Assembly (NCBI GenBank): GCA_945787265.1
Contig: CALZHS010000027.1
Span: 1 to 12,601 of the forward strand
Source: an uncultured Gammaproteobacteria bacterium
Lineage (GTDB): Bacteria > Pseudomonadota > Gammaproteobacteria > GCA-001735895
Direction of reading: 5' to 3'
DNA: 12,601 bases
In this document: piece after piece, positions 1 through 5,388 of the stretch
Layout of the letters: the number at the start of each line of letters is the position of its first letter
Numbering within the stretch: position 1 is the stretch's first letter
Made by a program: the position numbers and the translations under genes
Notes under the pieces: model-generated
What the model was told of the DNA's origin: nothing
The model's database searches: none
The model's input: the letters and a program-made list of their open reading frames with translations, nothing else

Positions 1-2
1 TC

Positions 3-1319
3 TACGCACGCCACGGCCACGGGGTGTTTTTGCTGCGCATCGAGGACACCGACCTGGAGCGCAGCCGCGAGGAACACAGCCTCGCGCTGATGGAGGATCT
101 GCGCTGGCTGGGCCTGGACTGGCAGGAAGGTCCCGCGGCGGGCGGTGAGCACGGGCCTTACGCCCAGTCCCAGCGAGATGAGATCTATCAGCGTTATTTC
201 ACCATGCTGGACGACGAGGGCCTGGCCTATCCCTGTTTCTGCTCGCAGCGTGAATTGGAATTGTCGCGCAAGACCCAGCTCGCCGGCGGCCGTCCGCCGC
301 GTTACGCCGGCACCTGCGCGCGGCTCAATCCCGAAGAGCGGCAAAAACGTTTCGATAAAGGCCTGCAGCCTACTCTGCGATTCCGGGTGTTGGACGGCGA
401 CGAGGTGCGTTTCGACGACTTGGTGCGCGGACCGCAGTCCTTCGCCACCGATGACATCGGCGACTTCGTCATCCGCCGTTCCGAAGGCAACTCCGCCGCC
501 TTCTTCTTCAGCAACGCCATTGACGACGCGCTGATGGGCGTGACCCATGTGCTGCGCGGCGAGGATCATCTCACCAATACCCCGCGGCAGATTCTGTTGC
601 AGCGCGCCCTGGGCCTGCCTACACCGCACTACGGCCACATCAGCATGATCGTCGGCGGTGACGGCACGCCCTTATCCAAACGCAGCGGCAGCCGCAGTGT
701 GCGCGAGCTGCGTGAAACCGGCTATCTGCCGCTGGCGGTAGTGAATTATCTCGCGCGCCTGGGTCACCATTATGAGAACAACGCCTATATGGACAGCGAG
801 GCCCTGGCGCGCGATTTCGATTTGAATAAGCTGGGCCGTTCCCCCGCGCGTTATGACGGCGCGCAATTGGACTACTATCAGCGTCAGGCGGTGCAGCACG
901 CCGATGGGGATAGCTTGTGGCAGTGGATGGGCGCGGCCGTGCACGCCCTGGTGCCCGCCGCGCAGCGCGAGGACTTCGTCGCCGCCGTGCGCGGCAATGT
1001 CGTGCTGCCGGGCGAGGCGCTGCATTGGGCGCGATTGATTTACAACGAGGCATTGACGCTGCGCGAGGAGGCCGAGGCGTGTACCCGCCAGGCGGGCGCG
1101 TCCTTCTTCGCCGCCGCCCTCAAGGCCTACGACGCGTATCCGGCCGATTACGCCGCCATGGTGGACCAGCTCAAGCGCGACAGCGGCGCCAAGGGTAAAA
1201 ATTTGTTCAAGCCGCTGCGGGCTGCGCTTACCGGTGAATTGGATGGGCCGGAACTGGCGCCGCTGCTGGCCTTGATCGGCGCCGAGCGCGCGCGGGCGCG
1301 GCTGGCGCGTTGGATATGA
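3..1319 (+). CDS. gltX: Glutamyl-tRNA synthetase, 5'-truncated by the window edge
   Basis: This enzyme charges tRNA with glutamate using ATP in the cytosol (class I synthetase). The reading frame is open from the first base; the GTG at 24 is internal, because in-frame residues before it (YARHGHG) match the family just upstream of the conserved LRIEDTDLERS block. Roughly 30 N-terminal residues, including the HIGH-type motif, lie outside the window. Visible features are the CFC...C zinc-site region near 235-320, and the KMSKS-equivalent LSKR at 672-683. The histidine expected as fourth zinc ligand appears to be replaced by arginine (CAR). The reconstructed length, about 470 residues, fits the family. 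The RSGSRSVRELRE and NYLARLGHHYE blocks recall the second, shorter GluRS lineage of gammaproteobacteria, some members of which act on tRNA-Gln, but the specificity here is unknown. The sequence is GC-rich compared with genes further right. The next gene is cysS, 154 bp downstream. Confidence 0.95.
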   Translation, partial: YARHGHGVFLLRIEDTDLERSREEHSLALMEDLRWLGLDWQEGPAAGGEHGPYAQSQRDEIYQRYFTMLDDEGLAYPCFCSQRELELSRKTQLAGGRPPRYAGTCARLNPEERQKRFDKGLQPTLRFRVLDGDEVRFDDLVRGPQSFATDDIGDFVIRRSEGNSAAFFFSNAIDDALMGVTHVLRGEDHLTNTPRQILLQRALGLPTPHYGHISMIVGGDGTPLSKRSGSRSVRELRETGYLPLAVVNYLARLGHHYENNAYMDSEALARDFDLNKLGRSPARYDGAQLDYYQRQAVQHADGDSLWQWMGAAVHALVPAAQREDFVAAVRGNVVLPGEALHWARLIYNEALTLREEAEACTRQAGASFFAAALKAYDAYPADYAAMVDQLKRDSGAKGKNLFKPLRAALTGELDGPELAPLLALIGAERARARLARWI

Positions 1320-1328
1320 ATGCAGGCT

Positions 1329-1360
1329 GGGTTAGGCGCGTGTTCGCGCCGTCACCCACC
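1329..1360. repeat. REP-like imperfect palindrome A
   Basis: The arms GGGTTA-GGCGCG and CGCGCC-(G)-TCACCC enclose a TGTT loop, with one bulged G and one mismatch. Read on the minus strand it begins GGTGGGTGACGGC, nearly the same as palindrome B at 1421-1450 read on the plus strand. It is therefore an inverted copy of the same repeat type. It has no T-run, so it does not look like a classical terminator for gltX. Confidence 0.6.
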
Positions 1361-1420
1361 AAAAGGTCGCGCAGCGACTCATCGCATCCGTTAATGAATG
1401 TGCGCCTGACGGCCCGAGTC

Positions 1421-1450
1421 GGTGGCTTACGGCCTTCGGCCTAAACCACC
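1421..1450. repeat. REP-like imperfect palindrome B
   Basis: The arms GGTGGCTTA-(C)-GGCC and GGCC-TAAACCACC enclose a three-base TTC loop. There is one bulged C and one C/A mismatch. The bulged base next to the GC core is at the mirror position of that in palindrome A, so A and B form an inverted pair 60 bp apart, as in REPIN or BIME units. The right edge is 23 bp before the cysS start, so the hairpin may affect cysS mRNA processing or translation (inference). Confidence 0.6.
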
Positions 1451-1473
1451 CTATATAGATAAACGATGACGCC

Positions 1474-2862
1474 ATGTTAAAAATCCACAACACCCTCAGT
1501 AAACAAAAAGAAATATTCACGCCGCGCGTGCCCGGCAAGGTGGGTATGTATGTCTGCGGCATGACGGTGTATGACTACTGCCACGTCGGCCATGCGCGGG
1601 TGATGGTGGTGTTCGACGTGGTGGCGCGCTATCTGCGCGCCAGCGGTTACGACGTGACCTATGTGCGCAACATCACCGACATCGATGACAAGATTATCAA
1701 GCGCGCGCAGGAGAACGGCGAGGACATGAGCGCGCTCACCGAGCGCTTCATCGCCGCCATGCACGAGGACAGCGCCGCGCTGGGGGTGTTGCCGCCAGAT
1801 CAAGAACCGCGCGCCACGGCCTCGATGCACGCCATCATTGAGATGATTCAGCCTCTGGTCGAGCGCGGTCACGCCTACGCCGCCGCCAACGGTGATGTCT
1901 ATTACGACGTCAGCGGTTTCGACGGCTATGGCGCGCTGTCGGGCAAGCGCGTGGAGGATTTACGCGTAGGCGAGCGCGTGGCGGTGGACGAGGCCAAGGA
2001 CGACCCGCTGGATTTCGTGTTGTGGAAGGCCGCCAAACCGGGCGAACCGAGTTGGGCTTCTCCCTGGGGACCGGGCCGTCCCGGCTGGCATATCGAATGC
2101 TCGGCGATGTCGAACAGCCTGCTTGGCAACCATTTTGACATCCACGGTGGGGGGCATGATTTACAGTTTCCCCACCATGAAAACGAGATCGCGCAAAGCG
2201 AGTCCTGTAACGGTGAAAAATTCGTCAACTACTGGATGCATAACGGCTTTGTGCAGATAAACCAGGAAAAGATGTCCAAGTCGCTGGGTAATTTTTTTAT
2301 CTTGCGCGACGTACTCAAGAACTACCGTGCAGAGGAAATTCGTTACTTTCTTATCAGTAGTCACTACCGTAGCCAGTTGAACTACTCCGAGGATCAGCTG
2401 AATAACGCACGGGCTGCCCTGCAGCGGCTGTACGCGGCGATTCAGGATACCGAAAGCGTGAAGATCCCGGAACAAAGTGACTACCAGCAACGTTTTGACC
2501 AGGCGATGTGCGACGATTTCAATACCGCCAGCGCGATCGCGGTGCTGTTCGACCTGGTGCGCGAGATCAATCGTGCCAAAGCTGAAAACAGCGATGATCA
2601 GCATCGCCTGGCGAGCCTGCTGCGCCATCTCGGCAGCCTGCTCGGGTTGTTACAGGAAGATGCCGCGTCTTATCTCAAGTCGACGGCCGGGCAGGCAGCG
2701 GGCGGGCTTAGCGACACTGCAATCGATGATCTTATCGAGCAGCGTCTGCAGGCGCGCGCGGCCAAAGACTGGGCCACTGCCGACCGTATTCGCGACGAAT
2801 TAAGCGCCGCCGGCATCGTCATCGAAGACGGCGCTGACGGAACCCGGTGGCGTCGCAAGTAG
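1474..2862 (+). CDS. cysS: Cysteinyl-tRNA synthetase
   Basis: This cytosolic class I synthetase activates cysteine with ATP and transfers it to tRNA-Cys. The 462-residue protein is close to the E. coli enzyme (461). Visible motifs are the HIGH-type HVGH at residues 37-40 and KMSKS at 266-270. The four expected zinc ligands that read the cysteine thiol are present: Cys28, Cys209, His234 and Glu238. The C-terminal part carries the anticodon-binding helical region. The start is ATG at 1474, giving MLKIHNTLSKQKE, which matches the family N-terminus exactly in register. An out-of-frame ATG lies 8 bases upstream. No good Shine-Dalgarno is visible. Base composition is uneven: about 67% GC at 1981-2100 but about 43% at 2221-2340 by hand count, while the protein stays a normal CysRS throughout. 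A hairpin with a T-run follows the stop codon. Confidence 0.98.
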   Translation: MLKIHNTLSKQKEIFTPRVPGKVGMYVCGMTVYDYCHVGHARVMVVFDVVARYLRASGYDVTYVRNITDIDDKIIKRAQENGEDMSALTERFIAAMHEDSAALGVLPPDQEPRATASMHAIIEMIQPLVERGHAYAAANGDVYYDVSGFDGYGALSGKRVEDLRVGERVAVDEAKDDPLDFVLWKAAKPGEPSWASPWGPGRPGWHIECSAMSNSLLGNHFDIHGGGHDLQFPHHENEIAQSESCNGEKFVNYWMHNGFVQINQEKMSKSLGNFFILRDVLKNYRAEEIRYFLISSHYRSQLNYSEDQLNNARAALQRLYAAIQDTESVKIPEQSDYQQRFDQAMCDDFNTASAIAVLFDLVREINRAKAENSDDQHRLASLLRHLGSLLGLLQEDAASYLKSTAGQAAGGLSDTAIDDLIEQRLQARAAKDWATADRIRDELSAAGIVIEDGADGTRWRRK

Positions 2863-2889
2863 GTAAAACACAAGTCCTTTGATTCTAGC

Positions 2890-2916
2890 TAATCGTTTGA
2901 ATTGACGATTATTTTT
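2890..2916 (+). terminator. Weak intrinsic terminator after cysS
   Basis: A 7-bp stem (TAATCGT / ACGATTA) with an 8-base loop is followed at once by five T residues (2912-2916). The stem is AT-rich, so termination may be partial. It overlaps the -35 element of the tRNA operon promoter at 2902-2907. Confidence 0.5.
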
Positions 2917-2930
2917 GATCAGCGTATTAT
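2902..2930 (+). promoter_or_regulatory. Sigma70-type promoter P1 of the tRNA operon
   Basis: TTGACG at 2902-2907 (5 of 6 to consensus), a 17-bp spacer and TATTAT at 2925-2930 (5 of 6). The bases after the -10 box are GC-rich (TCCGCGCC), as in stringently controlled stable-RNA promoters. Transcription would start near 2937, about 59 bases before tRNA-Pro. Confidence 0.65.
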
Positions 2931-2971
2931 TCCGCGCCTTGCTACTTGTCGCCGTTAGCGCCGAGGCGGCG

Positions 2972-2977
2972 TATAAT
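2972..2977 (+). promoter_or_regulatory. Second -10 box (P2) before tRNA-Pro
   Basis: A perfect TATAAT is followed by a GC-rich discriminator (GCGCCGG) and lies 18 bases before tRNA-Pro. The -35 is poor: TTGTCG at 2946-2951 leaves a 20-bp spacer. It could be a second promoter in tandem with P1, as in many stable-RNA operons. Confidence is limited by the weak -35. Confidence 0.45.
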
Positions 2978-2995
2978 GCGCCGGATAGCAAATTT

Positions 2996-3072
2996 CGGGG
3001 TGTAGCGCAGCCTGGTAGCGCAACTGCTTTGGGAGCAGTGGGTCGGGAGTTCGAATCTCTCCACCCCGACCA
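2996..3072 (+). tRNA. tRNA-Pro (anticodon UGG)
   Basis: This is a 77-nt cloverleaf with encoded CCA at 3070-3072. The acceptor stem CGGGGTG pairs with CACCCCG. The anticodon stem ACTGC/GCAGT encloses loop TTTGGGA, giving anticodon TGG at 3030-3032. The T-arm contains TTCGAAT. The C1-G72 acceptor end is a known proline identity feature in bacteria. It is the first gene of a four-tRNA operon. Confidence 0.97.
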
Positions 3073-3085
3073 AATTTTCAGTTTT

Positions 3086-3118
3086 AGTCTGATATAATCC
3101 TGCAATAGATATCAGGCT
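3086..3118 (+). promoter_or_regulatory. Stem-loop overlapping an extended -10 motif, between tRNA-Pro and the palindromic element
   Basis: The arms AGTCTGATAT (3086-3095) and ATATCAGGCT (3109-3118) can form a 10-bp stem with one G-U pair and a 13-base loop. The same stretch holds TGATATAAT at 3090-3098, a perfect extended -10 (TGN-TATAAT). No -35 is seen. It may be an RNA processing stem 3' of tRNA-Pro, an internal promoter for tRNA-Arg-His-Leu, or chance. Confidence 0.35.
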
Positions 3119-3163
3119 ATAAACCCGGCGGAAACGGACTAACAGGAAGTTTTCGAACCCGGG

Positions 3164-3299
3164 ATGCCTTTCTAAGCGTGTATTTTAGCTGAGTGCAAGG
3201 CGGGCACGCGCGCAGGACCGCAATGTATAAAAATATACATGAGGATCCGAGCACGTGACCAACGCAGCAATCGGCTAAAATACATGCTTAGAAAGGTAT
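3164..3299. mobile_element. 136-bp MITE-like palindromic element inside the tRNA operon
   Basis: Terminal inverted repeats of 26 bp (3164-3189 and 3274-3299) differ at only two positions. The centre is a perfect 7-bp stem ATGTATA/TATACAT (3223-3229, 3234-3240) with an AAAA loop. The whole element is symmetrical about 3231.5, and the intervening arms (about 3190-3222 and 3241-3273) are equal in length and partly complementary. There is no room for a transposase gene, so this is a non-autonomous element. I recall similar palindromes with GTGCAAGGCG and AACGCAGCAATCGGC arms dispersed in other gammaproteobacterial genomes, but cannot verify it here. No clear target-site duplication is visible. 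Its right end is 5 bp from the tRNA-Arg 5' end. Confidence 0.7.
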
Positions 3300-3304
3300 T
3301 CCGA

Positions 3305-3381
3305 GCGCCCGTAGCTCATTTGGATAGAGCATCGGCCTTCTAAGCCGAGGGTAGCAGGTTCGAATCCTGCCGGGCGTGCCA
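3305..3381 (+). tRNA. tRNA-Arg (anticodon UCU)
   Basis: A 77-nt cloverleaf with encoded CCA at 3379-3381. The anticodon stem TCGGC/GCCGA encloses CTTCTAA, giving TCT at 3339-3341, which reads AGA/AGG codons. The T-arm is GCAGG TTCGAAT CCTGC. The first acceptor pair is G1-U72 rather than the usual G-C; the other six are Watson-Crick. The palindromic element ends just upstream, so the RNase P leader region here is unusual. Confidence 0.96.
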
Positions 3382-3388
3382 ATTTATG

Positions 3389-3464
3389 GTGGGCGTAGCT
3401 CAGTTGGTAGAGTGCAAGATTGTGATTCTTGTTGTCGTGGGTTCGATCCCCATCGTCCACCCCA
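3389..3464 (+). tRNA. tRNA-His (anticodon GUG)
   Basis: A 76-nt gene from G1 with encoded CCA at 3462-3464 and anticodon GTG at 3422-3424 in loop TTGTGAT. The base before it (3388) is G and can pair with discriminator C73 (3461). It supplies the G-1 residue that HisRS needs, so the mature RNA begins at 3388 as in E. coli. It lies only seven bases after tRNA-Arg, so the two must be processed from one transcript. Confidence 0.97.
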
Positions 3465-3470
3465 TATTCA

Positions 3471-3492
3471 GGGCGCCTGGCTACAGGCGCCC
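3471..3492 (+). promoter_or_regulatory. Perfect 9-bp hairpin between tRNA-His and tRNA-Leu
   Basis: GGGCGCCTG and CAGGCGCCC enclose a GCTA loop. The stem is GC-rich and perfect but has no T-run after it, so it is more likely an RNA processing or exonuclease-stop structure 3' of tRNA-His than a terminator. Confidence 0.5.
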
Positions 3493-3557
3493 GGGTAAGC
3501 CAACCGGGTGCTGCTGAAGCCAGTCGGTGGCCTGAAGCTAGAGGAATGCAAACTTCT

Positions 3558-3642
3558 GCGAAAGTGGCGGAATTGGTAGACGCGCCAGATTTAGGTTCTG
3601 GTATCTTATGATGTGAGAGTTCGAGTCTCTCCTTTCGCACCA
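3558..3642 (+). tRNA. tRNA-Leu (anticodon UAG)
   Basis: An 85-nt class II tRNA with the long variable arm expected for leucine and encoded CCA at 3640-3642. The acceptor GCGAAAG pairs with CTTTCGC. The anticodon stem CCAGA/TCTGG encloses TTTAGGT, giving TAG at 3592-3594. It is the last tRNA of the operon and is followed by two hairpins. Confidence 0.97.
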
Positions 3643-3650
3643 TTTTAGTG

Positions 3651-3668
3651 TGGCTGGTTTGCCAGCCA
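3651..3668 (+). promoter_or_regulatory. Hairpin just after tRNA-Leu
   Basis: A perfect 7-bp stem (TGGCTGG / CCAGCCA) with a TTTG loop starts 9 bases after the tRNA-Leu CCA. It has no T-run. It probably protects the precursor 3' end or aids processing upstream of the true terminator. Confidence 0.45.
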
Positions 3669-3682
3669 GGTCGTGTTAAATG

Positions 3683-3710
3683 CCCGGTCTAGTAATTGAC
3701 CGGGTTTTTT
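3683..3710 (+). terminator. Intrinsic terminator of the tRNA operon
   Basis: The stem CCCGGTC / GACCGGG (7 bp, 8-base loop) is followed directly by six T residues at 3705-3710. Position and form fit Rho-independent termination of the Pro-Arg-His-Leu transcript. Confidence 0.88.
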
Positions 3711-3897
3711 GTGCCTGTTTTTGGGACCCTGAAGCCGGGGCTGTTTGCAGATTCGGTATCGTCGGACCCTCTCGCGAAGACCCCCGCGTGCTGGTGCGGG
3801 CTGCCGGTTGAATCGGTACTGGCCCATTGCCGACATGAACCGCTTAAACAAAGGCTTTGGGCATCGTATCCTGGCCCCGCGTGGGTGTAAAAATTGG

Positions 3898-3926
3898 CTG
3901 ACAATTCCTGTTGACGTGGGTATAAT
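3898..3926 (+). promoter_or_regulatory. Strong sigma70-type promoter of tig
   Basis: CTGACA at 3898-3903 (5 of 6), a 17-bp spacer and perfect TATAAT at 3921-3926. The discriminator CCGCGCC matches that of tRNA operon promoter P1. Transcription should begin near 3933, leaving a leader of about 127 nt. A TTGACG inside the spacer (3911-3916) is too near the -10 box to act as its -35. Confidence 0.75.
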
Positions 3927-3998
3927 CCGCGCCACTTTGGGACCTCGCTCACGCCAGGTGTGGCGGCACTTTCTTCACAACCGGCGCACTTTATTCAA

Positions 3999-4022
3999 CC
4001 AGCCGTAGACCCAGCCGTAGAC
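3999..4022 (+). repeat. 12-bp tandem duplication in the tig leader
   Basis: CCAGCCGTAGAC occurs twice head to tail with no mismatch. It lies in the 5' untranslated region, about 40-60 bases before the tig start. It may be a recent slippage event; no function is evident. Confidence 0.85.
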
Positions 4023-4060
4023 TATTACTATCTCCCAGCAGAAAATCACGAGATTTTAAC

Positions 4061-5365
4061 ATGCAAGTATCAATCGAAACCCTTGAGGGTCTGGAACGCA
4101 GAATGACGGTTCAAATTCCGTCCGAGCGGGTCAGCGAAGCCGTTGAAAAGAAACTTAAAGACCTGAGTAAGACTGTCCGTATCGATGGTTTTCGACCGGG
4201 TAAAGTGCCGCTCAAGGTAGTGCAGCAGAAATTTGGCAGCCACGTTCGCCAGGAAGTCATCGGTGACGTCATCGAGTCGAGTTACCAGGAAGCCTTGATT
4301 CAGGAAAAAGTGCGGCCTGCCGGTATGCCGAGTATCGATGCGGTCAGCACCAAGGAAAAAGAAGACATGTCCTACACCGCGACGTTCGAGGTGTATCCAG
4401 AAATTGACAAACTCGAGCTGGAATCTATCGAGATCGAAAAGCCCCGGGTCGAAATTACCGATCAGGATTTTGATGCGATGCTGCAAAAGTTGCGCGAACA
4501 ACGCAAGACCTGGAAAGAAACCAAGTCTGCGGCGAAGTCCGGGTACCAGGTAATGGTCGACTTTGAAGGTCGCATTGACGGCGAGTTGTTCGAAGGAGGA
4601 GCCGGCAAGGATATGGCCATTGAAATTGGTGCCGGTCAGATGCTGCCGGAATTCGAAGCCGGTCTCGAGGGCATCAAGGCGACCGAGCAGAGGACTGTCG
4701 AAGTTAATTTCCCCGAGGACTACCATGGCGCAGACGTTGCGGGAAAGAAAGCCGAATTTACGTTGAAGGCAACTAAGGTATCCAAACCGGAATTGCCTGA
4801 AATTGATGAAGAGTTTGCCAGGGGTTTTGGTGTCGAAGACGGAGATCTTGAAAAAATGCGCGCCGATATTCGGGCCAACATGGAGAAAGAGAAGAACGAT
4901 CGTTTGAAACAGCATATAAAAAACAACGTGATGGCCGGCCTGCTTGAACACAATAAAATTATTGCGCCAAGCGCGATGGTTGCCGAAGAAATAAACGGCC
5001 TGCGTGCCCAGGCTGCGCAACGTATGGGCAGGGACCCTGAGACAATTGACGAAGCCAGTTTTCCCAACGAGTTGTTCGCGTCGGAAGCGACCCGCCGGGT
5101 ACAGCTTGGGCTGCTCCTCGCGGAAGTCATAAGGGCTGAAAAAATTGAATTAAATCAAGAACTTGTGGATTCAGCGATCGACGAAATGGCGGTTGCCTAC
5201 GAGCAGCCGGAACAGGTTCGCGACTATTACCGTCATAACCAGCAGGCGCGCTCCGGGCTCGAGGGTTCGGTACTTGAGGATCAGGTAGTCGATCATATTC
5301 TGGACAAGGCCAAGGTCAATGAAAAGGATGCCAGCTTCGACGATTTGATGAACGGTAAACTCTGA
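4061..5365 (+). CDS. tig: Trigger factor, ribosome-associated chaperone
   Basis: This is the first chaperone to meet nascent chains at the ribosomal exit tunnel, and it also has peptidyl-prolyl isomerase activity. The 434 residues match the family length (E. coli 432). The N-terminal ribosome-binding domain carries the signature GFRPGK at residues 43-48, with Phe44 and Arg45 conserved. An FKBP-type PPIase domain spans about 150-245 (DFEGRIDGELFEGG near its start). A helical chaperone C-terminal domain follows, with GVEDGDLEKMR linking the regions. The ATG start at 4061 gives MQVSIETLEGLERR, in register with the family. The Shine-Dalgarno is weak (ACGAG). Its own promoter is at 3898-3926. clpP follows after 23 bp, so the two are probably cotranscribed. 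Confidence 0.98.
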   Translation: MQVSIETLEGLERRMTVQIPSERVSEAVEKKLKDLSKTVRIDGFRPGKVPLKVVQQKFGSHVRQEVIGDVIESSYQEALIQEKVRPAGMPSIDAVSTKEKEDMSYTATFEVYPEIDKLELESIEIEKPRVEITDQDFDAMLQKLREQRKTWKETKSAAKSGYQVMVDFEGRIDGELFEGGAGKDMAIEIGAGQMLPEFEAGLEGIKATEQRTVEVNFPEDYHGADVAGKKAEFTLKATKVSKPELPEIDEEFARGFGVEDGDLEKMRADIRANMEKEKNDRLKQHIKNNVMAGLLEHNKIIAPSAMVAEEINGLRAQAAQRMGRDPETIDEASFPNELFASEATRRVQLGLLLAEVIRAEKIELNQELVDSAIDEMAVAYEQPEQVRDYYRHNQQARSGLEGSVLEDQVVDHILDKAKVNEKDASFDDLMNGKL

Positions 5366-5388
5366 ATAAACTATAATCCGGAACATAA

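Larger units (their letters stand above)
3711..4060 (+). other. Gene-free stretch between the tRNA operon and tig
   Basis: This 350-bp stretch has no convincing ORF: the short open frames lack RBS and family resemblance. Up to about 3895 I see only a small hairpin (CCCGC 3783-3787 / GCGGG 3796-3800). The tig promoter (3898-3926) and a roughly 127-nt leader with a 12-bp tandem repeat fill the rest. Confidence 0.6.

Noticed and set aside
2800..3105. A 101-codon minus-strand frame with GWRDSNSRPTAPKAVALPGCATPR
   Set aside because: This is the antisense translation of tRNA-Pro, a common misannotation, with no RBS or family support.
3130..3163. Possible tRNA remnant: TTCGAACCCGGG resembling a T-arm before the palindromic element
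   Set aside because: The 5' half of the T-stem does not match (GGAAG instead of a complement of CCGGG), and no anticodon arm or acceptor stem can be traced upstream.
3429..3611. A 60-codon plus-strand frame ending AKVAELVDAPDLGSG
   Set aside because: It runs through tRNA-His and tRNA-Leu. The recognisable phrase is translated tRNA-Leu, so it is not a protein gene.
3275..3643. A 122-codon open frame on the minus strand with phrases such as RPAGFEPATLGLEGRCS
   Set aside because: It is the antisense of tRNA-Leu, tRNA-His and tRNA-Arg. This is a well-known spurious protein pattern produced by translating opposite tRNA genes.
3911..3926. TTGACG and TATAAT only four bases apart before tig
   Set aside because: The spacing is far too short for a promoter pair. 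CTGACA at 3898 with a 17-bp spacer is the proper -35.
4070..5020. Long 316-codon minus-strand frame opposite tig
   Set aside because: It is a shadow frame of a well-conserved gene. Its residues match no family and follow codon bias of the sense strand.
5372..5377. Perfect TATAAT between tig and clpP
   Set aside because: There is no usable -35 (TGAACG at 17 bp), and the transcript would start about five bases before the clpP start codon. It is probably chance within a 23-bp intergenic gap.
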